Assembly (NCBI RefSeq): GCF_002260525.1
Contig: NZ_MRYI01000018.1
Location: 1 to 64,000 of the forward strand
Direction: 5' to 3'
DNA: 64,000 nucleotides
Origin: Hahella sp. CCB-MM4
GTDB taxonomy: Bacteria > Pseudomonadota > Gammaproteobacteria > Pseudomonadales > Oleiphilaceae
Shown here: one piece after another, positions 51,901 to 59,775 of the stretch
Numbering within the stretch: the first letter of the stretch is position 1
Layout: each line of letters begins with the position of its first letter
The notes under the pieces: generated by a model
Databases searched by the model: none
The model's input: the letters and a program-made list of their open reading frames with translations, nothing else
What the model was told of the DNA's origin: nothing
Position numbers and translations under genes: made by a program

Positions 51901-53192
51901 GTATCATCGGAGTAACTGGCTAAGGTGGTATAGCTGACACCACCGTTGGTGGACACCTGCACAGCAAACCGGTCATTACTCTCAAGGAAACCTTGGGTAT
52001 AGTAATCAAATGTCAGCGTGACATTATCATACGGCGAGAGATCAAGAGCGCGATAAATGGCAGGACCATCTCCCTGATCATCATCAAACACCAGCCGGTT
52101 TCCGCTGATCAGAATGTCTCCGCTACTATAACCGCCATAGTCATTTTCCTCCTGCCAGCTCCCGGCCCAACTCAGGTCTCCCGTGTTATTGCTGTAACTG
52201 CTGGAATTGAAGTTATCGGCAAACGTTCCACTAACAGCCCCGGTCGTCAGACTGAAACTTTGGCTCTGATCCGGGTATGTCGTGCTGAGAGTGTAGGTGG
52301 TTCCTGCAGACAGTGTTGAGGTGGTCAGCTCTACGGTCGTGCTGTCGACGAGCGTTGCAGCTGTGATGGTGACCCCGTTATCAATGCTGTAATTGGCGGT
52401 ATTGGTTGCTCTCGATGGTTGTACTGCCGAATCAAATTGCACCGTCACGGTATTGAAGTCAGTACAACTGGCACTAACACTGGCAATGGCCGGAAACTCC
52501 CGAACCCAGAACAAATCCTTGGCATCCGAAACCCGGTCAGAACTGTGAGAAAACTCTGTGTAGTCACTGTCGTCCACCTCGATTCCTATCGTGGCACTGG
52601 TGCCAGTGGCATCATCATCGCCGTAGCGAAATAGCACTTCCCCGGTTTCATACAGCACAATCTGAACACTGTAGGCTGTCGAGGCTCCGTTATATCGGGG
52701 CACGGAGTCCCAGGTCGCCACAAAGCGACGATCTGAACCGCTTCCCAGGGTGTCATAAGTGACGCTACCCCCTAGAGACGGTTCAAGATCATCCCAATAC
52801 CCCAGAATCACCCGATCTGCCGGTTCTTCATACCCTGGGCAATTGCCCCCACTACAGGCGCTGGTAATCGGCAGACTTTCATTGGTGTAGTCTTTGTAAA
52901 AGCCCTGATCATCACCAAAGTGCAAAGCGCCGTTGGAAAGAATTCTGACCTGGGTGTACGCGATCTCCCCCAGATAGAAGGTGAATCCAATATTCACCAG
53001 CTCGAAATCATCATCCTGGGGATACGCCGTCAGACTGGAATCATTGGTCCAGGCTACCGCCGTACTGGTCGCATCAAAGGGCGTTCCAGTGATCTCTTCC
53101 ACCGTATAGGCAGCTTTAGCCAGGTTTGCGAACAGCGCAAACATGAATACCAGATAGCACACCGGCTTCAGTAGCAGCTTCATTTTCGCCAT
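48984..53192 (-). CDS. mshQ: MSHA biogenesis protein MshQ, large tip-adhesin-like protein
   Basis: This 1402-residue secreted protein has a signal peptide (CYLVFMFALFANLAKAA, cleaved near residue 27). It then has a NIDO/choice-of-anchor-like region with GYWDDLEPSLGGSVTYDT (about 145-165), a Big_5-like domain, a MAM-like segment with FADNFNSSSYSNNTGDLSW, and a concanavalin/LamG lectin domain (LVGLWRMESG ... FNGSTQYIEVADNDLLDLSD, about 480-690). The C-terminal half matches the MshQ/DUF6701 region. It starts on the stop codon of mshP (TAATG). As the last msh gene, it may sit on or with the pilus as adhesin. Its sugar target is unknown. Confidence 0.85.
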   Translation of the reverse strand: MAKMKLLLKPVCYLVFMFALFANLAKAAYTVEEITGTPFDATSTAVAWTNDSSLTAYPQDDDFELVNIGFTFYLGEIAYTQVRILSNGALHFGDDQGFYKDYTNESLPITSACSGGNCPGYEEPADRVILGYWDDLEPSLGGSVTYDTLGSGSDRRFVATWDSVPRYNGASTAYSVQIVLYETGEVLFRYGDDDATGTSATIGIEVDDSDYTEFSHSSDRVSDAKDLFWVREFPAIASVSASCTDFNTVTVQFDSAVQPSRATNTANYSIDNGVTITAATLVDSTTVELTTSTLSAGTTYTLSTTYPDQSQSFSLTTGAVSGTFADNFNSSSYSNNTGDLSWAGSWQEENDYGGYSSGDILISGNRLVFDDDQGDGPAIYRALDLSPYDNVTLTFDYYTQGFLESNDRFAVQVSTNGGVSYTTLASYSDDTSGSASINLTPYISSSTRIRFAVTQGYGGSGEFMNIDNVAVDVSGSGTACINPLVGLWRMESGPWDGTSGEVLDSSGNDLNGRTVGGASSVNTNPAIAGDPGTCSYADFNGSTQYIEVADNDLLDLSDELTITAWVYPNALPGSGLMSILSKDENYEFHITPAGEINWWWNDDTGTTREFDSVGANITPGNWYHIAISYTSGAQAIYVNGVQRATRTYTGGLRTNSDPLQIGQDQVFAGRYFNGRIDEVRIYSSALDSSEINDIYADTHDCPSCTLGGFAITQPSYGLACPTTRAEIEIRAMCDDGVTTHDAYAGIVDLSSNENSLSEFYSVSSGGTEISSITFDGTENGRQSVYLYHKNENADVEVTATDRVTGLDGTASSGTDFRSAGLQVSLPNAFNCANSVTLTLTAIGQDSGGGASCTTLTGFDGSKSLKAWYSVNIHTSGQPDADTVSTPMVIGGTSFNDQNKPLTDNLSLTFNNGVATTSLTYGDSGEILKLDFEHDVSPYGDSDSGLPVLDGSAAGIIVTPEHLKITIDTSNSDCASEDETCSKFVKAGDPFSMTVSGVCSDESVAQSYQGAVNLSHGLLAPSGGWDGNISMSQATISLSDNGSKTITDQSFDEVGVISLTASAVDNYFGQNVTESPTITVGRFYPAYLDVTANDPTFKHDSMCDFIYQDQEFGYDTGAEPELTITAYNRNGSVTLNYDSSFYKLGDPDMRYENKLMDTHPSVFNDNRVGRSYIYPAGATLDGKRAVQIWDDILTFQKSSYSTPDAMDKPFAADIDLIFDSNTLTDDDGACYQSNPPAGTCLPYTISKVDGTQIRYGRLHMENAFGPETDPLTVPIQVEYWDGSNFVVNDADGCTSYSTENSWITMQDYTDNLDDGETKLEIDGSSGASEAFVGGKFNYGSRKQMYLTAPGLGNDGSVELAPSVDVWLQHDWDADGDLDNPTSRATFGQYRGHDRIIYWREVVN

Positions 53193-53707
53193 TACCGAGC
53201 CCTCACTTCCACGACCCGAACGGCAGCTTCACCGCCAGAACCACAAGTTCCGGTGCTGCGTAGAGTGAAATAAAACTCACCGCCTACTTCGTCTTTGAAG
53301 CATTCCACCGTGGCTGAGCAACCAATCAAGCCGGTATTGTCATTGGCAAAATTTATCGCCCCCAGTGCTGGGCAATCGGTAGGGGCCGCCGCATCGCTCG
53401 GGTCACTTTCATTGATCGGAAACAGCGTCACCAATGCGGCTTCTGCAACACTCTGAGCGGCATAAAATGCTCGAGCTGACTGTACGTTGATGGAAACACT
53501 TTCCGCCGTGGACCGCTCCAGCGCCGTAATCGCCACCACCAGCAACCCCAATACCACAATCAGGAACAAGGTCGCCGGCAACCCCAGACCTTTCTGGTAT
53601 CCACGGCCTCTAGGGTTCCCAGAGCCTCTCTGGTACCCAAGGCTACCAACAGCCAGTCGACCTTTAGGTGACGGCAGGAAGTCTGAATGATGGACATCAA
53701 GGCACAT
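53192..53707 (-). CDS. mshP: MSHA biogenesis protein MshP
   Basis: MshP is a minor pilin-like protein with a hydrophobic N-terminus, similar to PilX. The helix GLPATLFLIVVLGLLVVAI (about residues 36-54) follows QKGLG, close to the prepilin cut motif. With the ATG at 53707 the product has 171 residues, and the first 35 form a basic repetitive extension (YQRGSGNPRGRGYQKGLG) longer than the usual leader. The start overlaps the mshO end by 11 bases. An alternative start at 53749 would lengthen it further. The DNA for the extension has an imperfect duplication. Confidence 0.75.
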   Translation of the reverse strand: MCLDVHHSDFLPSPKGRLAVGSLGYQRGSGNPRGRGYQKGLGLPATLFLIVVLGLLVVAITALERSTAESVSINVQSARAFYAAQSVAEAALVTLFPINESDPSDAAAPTDCPALGAINFANDNTGLIGCSATVECFKDEVGGEFYFTLRSTGTCGSGGEAAVRVVEVRAR

Positions 53708-54476
53708 TACGGATGTGTACCTCCTGTTCAGTCTGCCAGGTTTCGTCATTCTTACTCAGAGTATAACGAAAGTTCACCACTGCGTTCCGGACCAGCGAGG
53801 CCGGGGTATAATCAAAAGCATTGGTGCTGGTCGATATATTGTCCAAGAGAACCGCTCGTTGCCCTCCAGTTGGGGGCAGCGTAATGCTGCTGTTGAAGCC
53901 ATAATTCCGATACAGGAACATCAGTCCCCCAACCACACAATAGGCTCTGGGGGAGTCAACAATAAATACCCTGCGAGCCGGGGAATCAGCATCAAACTGA
54001 TGGTTGGCACTCAAGCTGATCGTAATAGCATCGGTACCTACCGGCAGTGTCGCGGTGGCCGATGTAATGGCTCCGGTACTGGACGGTGAATACAGCGCGG
54101 AGGCGCTAACCGGATAGACCACGGCCCTACCGCTCACCGCACTGCTGACCCGCGCACCAACGGCCTCTATACTGTTTCCTGCTGCATCCAGCGGGATAGA
54201 GGTATAGTAGGTGCCGGCCAAAATTGGAATGTATTCAATACAGCTATTAGAGGCATTCAGGCGAATGGAGTTTGGCAGTGCCGTCCGCAATTCCCGGGAT
54301 ATTTTTTCAGAGGAGATATAACCGGCCGAAGCCAGTTTTTGGCGGTCAGCAGTATCGACATAACCACCGACAGTGGCGGTAATAAACCGGGTCACAGCAA
54401 CTCCCAGAATACCCACAATCACGATCACCATCACCAGTTCCGTGAGCGTGAATCCGCGTTGCCGAAGGGTCATCAA
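53697..54476 (-). CDS. mshO: MSHA minor pilin MshO
   Basis: A 259-residue prepilin. The cleavage and methylation motif [20 protein letters not shown] is at residues 6-25, with Glu5 of the mature protein present. A long globular domain with several Cys pairs follows, typical of MshO/PilW minor pilins that prime or cap the pilus. Its start overlaps the mshD stop by four bases. Confidence 0.85.
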   Translation of the reverse strand: MMTLRQRGFTLTELVMVIVIVGILGVAVTRFITATVGGYVDTADRQKLASAGYISSEKISRELRTALPNSIRLNASNSCIEYIPILAGTYYTSIPLDAAGNSIEAVGARVSSAVSGRAVVYPVSASALYSPSSTGAITSATATLPVGTDAITISLSANHQFDADSPARRVFIVDSPRAYCVVGGLMFLYRNYGFNSSITLPPTGGQRAVLLDNISTSTNAFDYTPASLVRNAVVNFRYTLSKNDETWQTEQEVHIRNVP

Positions 54477-54985
54477 TAGTTCCCCTTATACGCGGTAAAC
54501 ACCATGACCTGACCATTAGGTGCCGTAATCGCGACCTGGACCCGTTTTGCCCATTTGTCAGCAGACAACCCCATATCAGTACCGGCACAAACAACCGATA
54601 CGGTCACCCGGTAATCGGTGTAGTTGGCAAAGTTTGCAGTCGTCTGGGAGGTGGGAGCTTCATCGAGACCATCATAGTCGTCGACGTCATCAAAGCTGCC
54701 ACGATCCCCTTCCTCAGTGTTGATCGTACAGTTGGTCACCGGCGGGTAGCCGCCTATCGGCGTGTCTTCATCAAACCGTTTTCCGACAATCTCATCCATA
54801 TATGCCTGTGACAGCTCAATCATTCTATCCTGCAATAATATATTGCTACTACGGCTGACGGATGTGCTGATGGCTGAAACAATGGCCGTCAGGGCAATTC
54901 CCAGGACAACGATAGAGATCACCAGCTCTATCAGGGTGATGCCATTCTGACGGCATCGCTTACGAATCGCACAGGCCTTCATAAG
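54473..54985 (-). CDS. mshD: MSHA minor pilin MshD
   Basis: A 170-residue type IV prepilin-like protein. NGITLIELVISIVVLGIALT at about residues 13-32 carries the Glu5 and a hydrophobic helix; the leader lacks Phe at +1 (Ile instead), as some minor pilins do. The ATG at 54985 has GGGA eight bases upstream. It overlaps mshC by 26 bases and mshO by four. It acts with MshC, MshO and MshP in the pilus priming complex (family knowledge). Confidence 0.85.
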   Translation of the reverse strand, partial: LMKACAIRKRCRQNGITLIELVISIVVLGIALTAIVSAISTSVSRSSNILLQDRMIELSQAYMDEIVGKRFDEDTPIGGYPPVTNCTINTEEGDRGSFDDVDDYDGLDEAPTSQTTANFANYTDYRVTVSVVCAGTDMGLSADKWAKRVQVAITAPNGQVMVFTAYKGNY

Positions 54986-55454
54986 CATATCCCAGAGAGG
55001 AAATACAGATAGGAATGGTCTGGCTGCCCACAACACAGATCAGCGTGTTGACCGGATTACCTCCCGGAGAAAAGGCATCGCCGTTACGATTAAACTGCAT
55101 CGTGAAGTCAGAAGTGCTGCCACCGGTGCAGCTTGTGGTTCCTGATTCCTTCCAACTTACCGTTACGTCCTGAACGTCAGTGGTGCGGGAAGAGGAAAAC
55201 GAGTCCTGTGTGACCCCGAGAGTCATCTCATCACTGCTGCGGGAGACAGAAAAGCTGACATTGGACGCCAATGCTCGCCCTAGCGCCACTTGCTGTGCAA
55301 CCCGGGCCTGAGCGAGTATCAGGTCTGCGGTAGTGCGGGCGGTATAACCGCCCTTGGTGGAAAAAAGCCCTATTGCGGATACAGCTAAGACAGATATAAG
55401 GATAAGAACCAGAATCAGTTCAACCAGAGTGAATCCCGCCTGTCTACGCCACAT
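54960..55454 (-). CDS. mshC: MSHA minor pilin MshC (GspH/FimT-like)
   Basis: A 164-residue prepilin beginning MWRRQAGFTLVELILVLILI, with the standard G/FTLVE cleavage motif and hydrophobic helix. It is GspH/FimT-like in the globular part (LILAQARVAQQVALGRAL, residues about 46-63). The start lies ten bases after the mshA stop and the end overlaps mshD. Confidence 0.85.
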   Translation of the reverse strand: MWRRQAGFTLVELILVLILISVLAVSAIGLFSTKGGYTARTTADLILAQARVAQQVALGRALASNVSFSVSRSSDEMTLGVTQDSFSSSRTTDVQDVTVSWKESGTTSCTGGSTSDFTMQFNRNGDAFSPGGNPVNTLICVVGSQTIPICISSLGYAYEGLCDS

Positions 55455-55464
55455 ACCACAACAA

Positions 55465-55944
55465 TCAGCATCCGGATGAATCCACCGCAACAGCTGGCTG
55501 TGCGGTAATCGGTGCAGTATTGTCTGTGGCAGCATTGGCAGAGGTATAGGTCACCTGGCAGGTACCACCGGTATAGCCGTTAATCGTATAAGTAATGGTC
55601 GTGTTCCCTGCAGTACCGCCGCCGGAGGACGAGTAATCTGCTGAGTCAACACCGGCTGCGGCACCTATGCCGGCAGCATTAGCCGTTGGGTATCCATTCA
55701 CCATTGTCACAGCCTGGCCGTCCAGAGTCACGGACGCTCCCAGGGTTCCCTGGTTTGCCAGTTGCTGGGCCCGAGATATCGCCGCGGCAGATTTCAGTGC
55801 CCCGGCAAGCCCTTCGATACTTGCGGTCCTTGCGTCACCGGTCAGGTCCGCAAACTTGGGTAAAGCAAACGCCGCCAGAATCCCCAAGATTACGATTACC
55901 ATAACCAACTCAATCAATGTAAAGCCTGATTGCTGCTTCTTCAC
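55465..55944 (-). CDS. mshA: MSHA major pilin MshA (or MshB)
   Basis: The prepilin begins with GTG and [20 protein letters not shown], a standard type IVa cleavage site and helix. It then has [20 protein letters not shown], typical of MshA/MshB. The mature part is 150 residues rich in Ala, Gly and Thr, with a C-terminal disulfide-like pair (GTCQVT...SSGC). Only one such gene is present between mshF and mshC, where Vibrio and Shewanella have two, so it is most likely the major pilin. A gap of 98 bases upstream leaves room for its own promoter. Confidence 0.85.
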   Translation of the reverse strand: MKKQQSGFTLIELVMVIVILGILAAFALPKFADLTGDARTASIEGLAGALKSAAAISRAQQLANQGTLGASVTLDGQAVTMVNGYPTANAAGIGAAAGVDSADYSSSGGGTAGNTTITYTINGYTGGTCQVTYTSANAATDNTAPITAQPAVAVDSSGC

Positions 55945-56042
55945 AAGTAGTACCTCTAGCTAGGTAAATTTTACGTTGACTTATCAAAAGTATAGATGGT
56001 TTGTTTAAGTCCGTTTGTTAAAAATTGAAAGATAACACCACC

Positions 56043-56597
56043 CTACTGCCCGGCAGAACCTGAGGTTGCCCCCCTGACCTCACCGCTGGCAGTGTTATAT
56101 AGCAACGAGAAACCTACCTGTCGCCCGATACCAATCTGGTAAACGCAGACAGTTCCCACTGCCAGCGCTCTTATTTCCAACCCTCTAGCGACGACACCCA
56201 CTTTAGGTGCTGCGGCGTTTCCCTTGGGTATCAGTTCCCCTGCCACATAATCCGTCAGTAAGGCATAGAAGATTTCCTCGCATGAGTGGTCGGTCATTTC
56301 TGCATGTGCGCTCTCGCCTCCAACGGCAACCGGCCACCCCTGATCGTTTACATTCAGCCGCTGTTGTCCAATCTCTATCTCCCCCCCGGCTCCGACAGGA
56401 CGCCCCCTCGCCAGCCAAGTGATATGGATTTCCCTGAGAGACGCCTCCAGTGCAGACTTCACCTGTTCAGGCTTGAACTCTTCCACCAGATTGATCGTGC
56501 TGTTCAGGCTGCGAAAAAACACCACCACAATCAGCGCGATCAGGCCTATAACCATCCATAGCTCCACTCTGGTTAATGACTGCACCAGCCTTCCCAT
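56043..56597 (-). CDS. mshF: MSHA biogenesis protein MshF
   Basis: A 184-residue protein with an N-terminal membrane helix (VELWMVIGLIALIVVVFF, about residues 11-28) and a soluble domain with SCEEIFYALLTDYV and VCVYQIGIGRQVGFSLLYNT. The pattern and position between mshG and mshA fit MshF, an accessory pilin-like protein. GGAGAGG lies before the ATG. Confidence 0.75.
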   Translation of the reverse strand: MGRLVQSLTRVELWMVIGLIALIVVVFFRSLNSTINLVEEFKPEQVKSALEASLREIHITWLARGRPVGAGGEIEIGQQRLNVNDQGWPVAVGGESAHAEMTDHSCEEIFYALLTDYVAGELIPKGNAAAPKVGVVARGLEIRALAVGTVCVYQIGIGRQVGFSLLYNTASGEVRGATSGSAGQ

Positions 56598-56712
56598 TAC
56601 GACCTCTCCAGACCAGACATCAAATTTCCTGGCCTGCGATTAGCGATCAAGACCATATATTTCCAAAGCGGGTGTATCCAAAGCATGCATTTCCAGGCCA
56701 TAAATCAAGCTA

Positions 56713-57942
56713 TCAACGGCCCAATGCCGCTGCACCGAGGTTCCACATTGGCAGGAATACTCCAAGTGCCAGCACCAACACCATCCCCCCCATAAAGACC
56801 AACAGTATAGGCTCAATGGATTCAGACAGACGCTTCAATGAGAAATCGATTTCCTCGTCATAAAAATTCGCCACATCAATTAACAGCGCATCCACCGCCC
56901 CGGTCTCTTCTCCCACAGACAGCATCTGCATGACCAACGGGGAGAACATCTCAGAGGTCCTGGCAGTACGGACCAATGTGTCGCCCCGTTCAATGCCGGT
57001 CCGCATTTCAGCGATAGCCTTGCCGATAAAGGCGTTGTTAACCGCTTCCGACACCAACGTCAGCGCAGTTGTCACGGGAAGTCCCGCAGCCAGCATCATC
57101 GAAAAATTGCGGGAAAAGCGGGACAACGCCACCAGCTCAAACAGTGGACCGACAATGGGTATCTTTAGCTTGAAACGGTCCCAGCGGTAGCGCCCTGTCG
57201 GTGTTTTAATCCAGCGCAGAAAGGTATACAGCGCCAACACCAGACCGATAACGAGCCACCAGCCATAGGTGGTCAGAAAGTGCGAGGTGGCAATCAAAAT
57301 CTTGGTGGGCAGCGGTAGGTCCGCACCAAATTTCGCGAATACGCTGGCAAATGCCGGAATGACGAAGAAATTCACGACCAGCAAAGCCACCAGTATCGCT
57401 GTCACGACCATGAGCGGATAACGAGTCGCCTGTTTTACCCTCTTACGGGTCTCCCGCTCTAATTCAATGTTATTGGCCAGTTGCTTGAACGCTTCCTCAA
57501 TCTGGCCGGTGTTTTCCCCCACCAGGATCATCGACACGAACAGATCATTAAACACTTTCGGGTGGGCCCGCATCGCCGTGGCCAGATTCACCCCACCCTC
57601 CAGTCTGCGGGCAACATCCTCCAAAACCTCGGAAAGTGTTTCTGATTTAGTCGATTCCGCCAGCCCACGAATAGCTCGGATAATGGGTATTCCGGCTCGG
57701 GTCAGCGCATGCATCTGGCGACAGAGAATAATCAGCTCATCCAATGTCACCTTGCGTCGAAACAGTGGATGTTTCCGGATGGCTTCGAACACATCTTTCT
57801 GGGCCGCCTTTTCACGAATGCTGGTCGGCGTAATTCCCTGGCGCAGCAGTTCATTGGCAATCACCTCCTGGTTTGCCGCTTCCAGAGTGCCTTCCACCAG
57901 GCCCCCTTTGCTGTCTCTACCCTTGTATGCAAACTGCGCCAT
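56713..57942 (-). CDS. mshG: MSHA inner-membrane platform protein MshG
   Basis: A 409-residue GspF/PilC-family protein with two F domains: LDELIILCRQMHALTRAGIP (about residues 64-83) and VALSRFSRNFSMMLAAGLPV (about 265-284). Three or four membrane helices follow the usual order, including TRYPLMVVTAILVALLVVNFFV and ILLVFMGGMVLVLALGVFLPMW. It forms the platform on which MshE assembles pilin. Confidence 0.92.
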   Translation of the reverse strand: MAQFAYKGRDSKGGLVEGTLEAANQEVIANELLRQGITPTSIREKAAQKDVFEAIRKHPLFRRKVTLDELIILCRQMHALTRAGIPIIRAIRGLAESTKSETLSEVLEDVARRLEGGVNLATAMRAHPKVFNDLFVSMILVGENTGQIEEAFKQLANNIELERETRKRVKQATRYPLMVVTAILVALLVVNFFVIPAFASVFAKFGADLPLPTKILIATSHFLTTYGWWLVIGLVLALYTFLRWIKTPTGRYRWDRFKLKIPIVGPLFELVALSRFSRNFSMMLAAGLPVTTALTLVSEAVNNAFIGKAIAEMRTGIERGDTLVRTARTSEMFSPLVMQMLSVGEETGAVDALLIDVANFYDEEIDFSLKRLSESIEPILLVFMGGMVLVLALGVFLPMWNLGAAALGR

Positions 57943-57950
57943 CGTTCAAC

Positions 57951-59684
57951 CTAACTGAAATCAATCGCCGCTTTTCCAACCCCCTCTCCCAGGGACGCTG
58001 AAATTCGGAATACTTCATCGATGGTGGTGACGCCCTCCCGGGCATAATCCAACGCACTTAACGCCAATGGTCGATACAGCTTTGCCGTTTTGGCGGCTGA
58101 TACGAACTGACTCTGATTGTTTAAGCGTAGGGCTTCCAACAGCGAGTCATTCATTTCCAGCAACTCAAAAACCCCGATTCTTCCCCGGTATCCGCTATTG
58201 CCGCATTGATAGCACCCCTTGCCGCGATAGAAATGGTCCGGCAGCCCGGTATGTGTCAGGCCATGCAACCATATCTTTTCCTGCTCTGTCGGCGTGTAAG
58301 GTTGCTTACAATCATCACAGATCCGCTTGACCAGTCTCTGCGCCAGCACCGCGGTTAATGCACTGGCGACGAGATAGGGTTCGGCTCCCATATCAATCAG
58401 ACGCATGGCACTGGAGATGGAATCGTTGGTATGCAAAGTGGACAATACGAAGTGGCCGGTCATAGCAGCCCGTAACCCGATTTCAGCGGTTTCCTGATCA
58501 CGCATTTCCCCCACCAGCACAATATCCGGGTCCTGACGCAAGGCAGAACGCAAAATAGTGGCGAAATTCAGGCCGATCTTGGGATTCACCTGAACCTGGG
58601 TAATTCGAGGCAAGCGGTACTCAATAGGATCTTCCGCCGTGATGATTTTAGATGCCGAACTATTGAGTTCTGTCAGCGCTCCATACAGAGTGGTGGTTTT
58701 ACCACTCCCCGTCGGCCCGGTGACTAACAGAATTCCATGGGGGCGCTTGATCAATACCCGGATACGCTGCAGCAATTCATCAGGCATCCCTGTGGCTTCC
58801 AGGTTCAACATGCCCTCGGTCTGGTCCAGCAGACGCATGACCACGGACTCGCCATAGGTCACCGGCATGGTGGACAAACGAACATCAATGGAACGCCCTT
58901 TCACCCGGATATTGAATCGCCCGTCCTGGGGTAAGCGTTTCTCGGAAATATTCAACCCGGACATCAGCTTCAGGCGCAACACCAGAGCAGCGTTAATACG
59001 CTTCTCCTTCATGACCTGCTCATGCAGTACACCATCTATACGCTGTCGGATACGCACCACATTTTCATCAGGTTCGATATGGATATCGGAAGCTCTCGCG
59101 ACAACCGCATCTTCAAAAATGGACTGCAACAGACGAACAACGGGCGCTTCCGAATCATCTCCACCGGCAGCCAGCTGCGCCAGGTCAAAGGCGTCTTCGC
59201 CCAATTCATCTTCCAGCTCAACGGCGATACTGGCAATTTCCTCGGTACGCCGATAGACCATATCCAGGGTATTCAGCAGTTCGCTCTCCCTTACCACCGC
59301 CTGTCGTATGGGCTGTTTAAGCTGACGGACCAACTCGTCATAGGCAAAGATGTCCATGGGGTCGGACATCCCCACCAAGAGTTCTCCCTGGTCCTCAGAA
59401 AGCACAATGGCACGAAAGCGCCTGGCGGAAGTTTCAGGTAGCTTCTTGATCAACTCCTGGTCAAACTGGAAGTGACGAAGCTGGACAAATGGAATGCCAA
59501 GCTGCTTGGACAGGAAGCGCAGCAGACTATCTTCATCCATATAACCAAGTTCAATCAGCGCCCGTCCCAATTTGGCGCCAGTCTTCTTTTGCTCACTAAG
59601 AGCTGTCATCAGTTGCTCTTCAGTGATGACTTCCCCCTGCACCAGCAGGTCACCAAGACGGATTTTTTTTCTGGGTTCTGCCAT
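57951..59684 (-). CDS. mshE: MSHA assembly ATPase MshE with c-di-GMP-binding domain
   Basis: MshE drives pilus extension. Residues 9-32 and 38-61 are two MshEN motifs (RLGDLLVQGEVITEEQ and KLGRALIELGYMDEDS, each closing with Q), separated by five residues, the arrangement that binds cyclic di-GMP in Vibrio MshE. The ATPase has Walker A LVTGPTGSGKTTTLYG, an Asp box, Walker B IVLVGEMRDQETAEIGL and a tetracysteine zinc site (CDDC...CYQC). The chosen start gives 577 residues; a GTG at 59705 adds seven. Membrane-bound diguanylate cyclase is encoded at 41.8 kb. Confidence 0.93.
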   Translation of the reverse strand: MAEPRKKIRLGDLLVQGEVITEEQLMTALSEQKKTGAKLGRALIELGYMDEDSLLRFLSKQLGIPFVQLRHFQFDQELIKKLPETSARRFRAIVLSEDQGELLVGMSDPMDIFAYDELVRQLKQPIRQAVVRESELLNTLDMVYRRTEEIASIAVELEDELGEDAFDLAQLAAGGDDSEAPVVRLLQSIFEDAVVARASDIHIEPDENVVRIRQRIDGVLHEQVMKEKRINAALVLRLKLMSGLNISEKRLPQDGRFNIRVKGRSIDVRLSTMPVTYGESVVMRLLDQTEGMLNLEATGMPDELLQRIRVLIKRPHGILLVTGPTGSGKTTTLYGALTELNSSASKIITAEDPIEYRLPRITQVQVNPKIGLNFATILRSALRQDPDIVLVGEMRDQETAEIGLRAAMTGHFVLSTLHTNDSISSAMRLIDMGAEPYLVASALTAVLAQRLVKRICDDCKQPYTPTEQEKIWLHGLTHTGLPDHFYRGKGCYQCGNSGYRGRIGVFELLEMNDSLLEALRLNNQSQFVSAAKTAKLYRPLALSALDYAREGVTTIDEVFRISASLGEGVGKAAIDFS

Positions 59685-59775
59685 AGGTCTGTCGTCTATT
59701 TCCACATGGAATGTTTACTGTCGATGGAAAACGTATTACTACCAATCGATAAAGCTTAGCTGTCGATCAAAAAAT

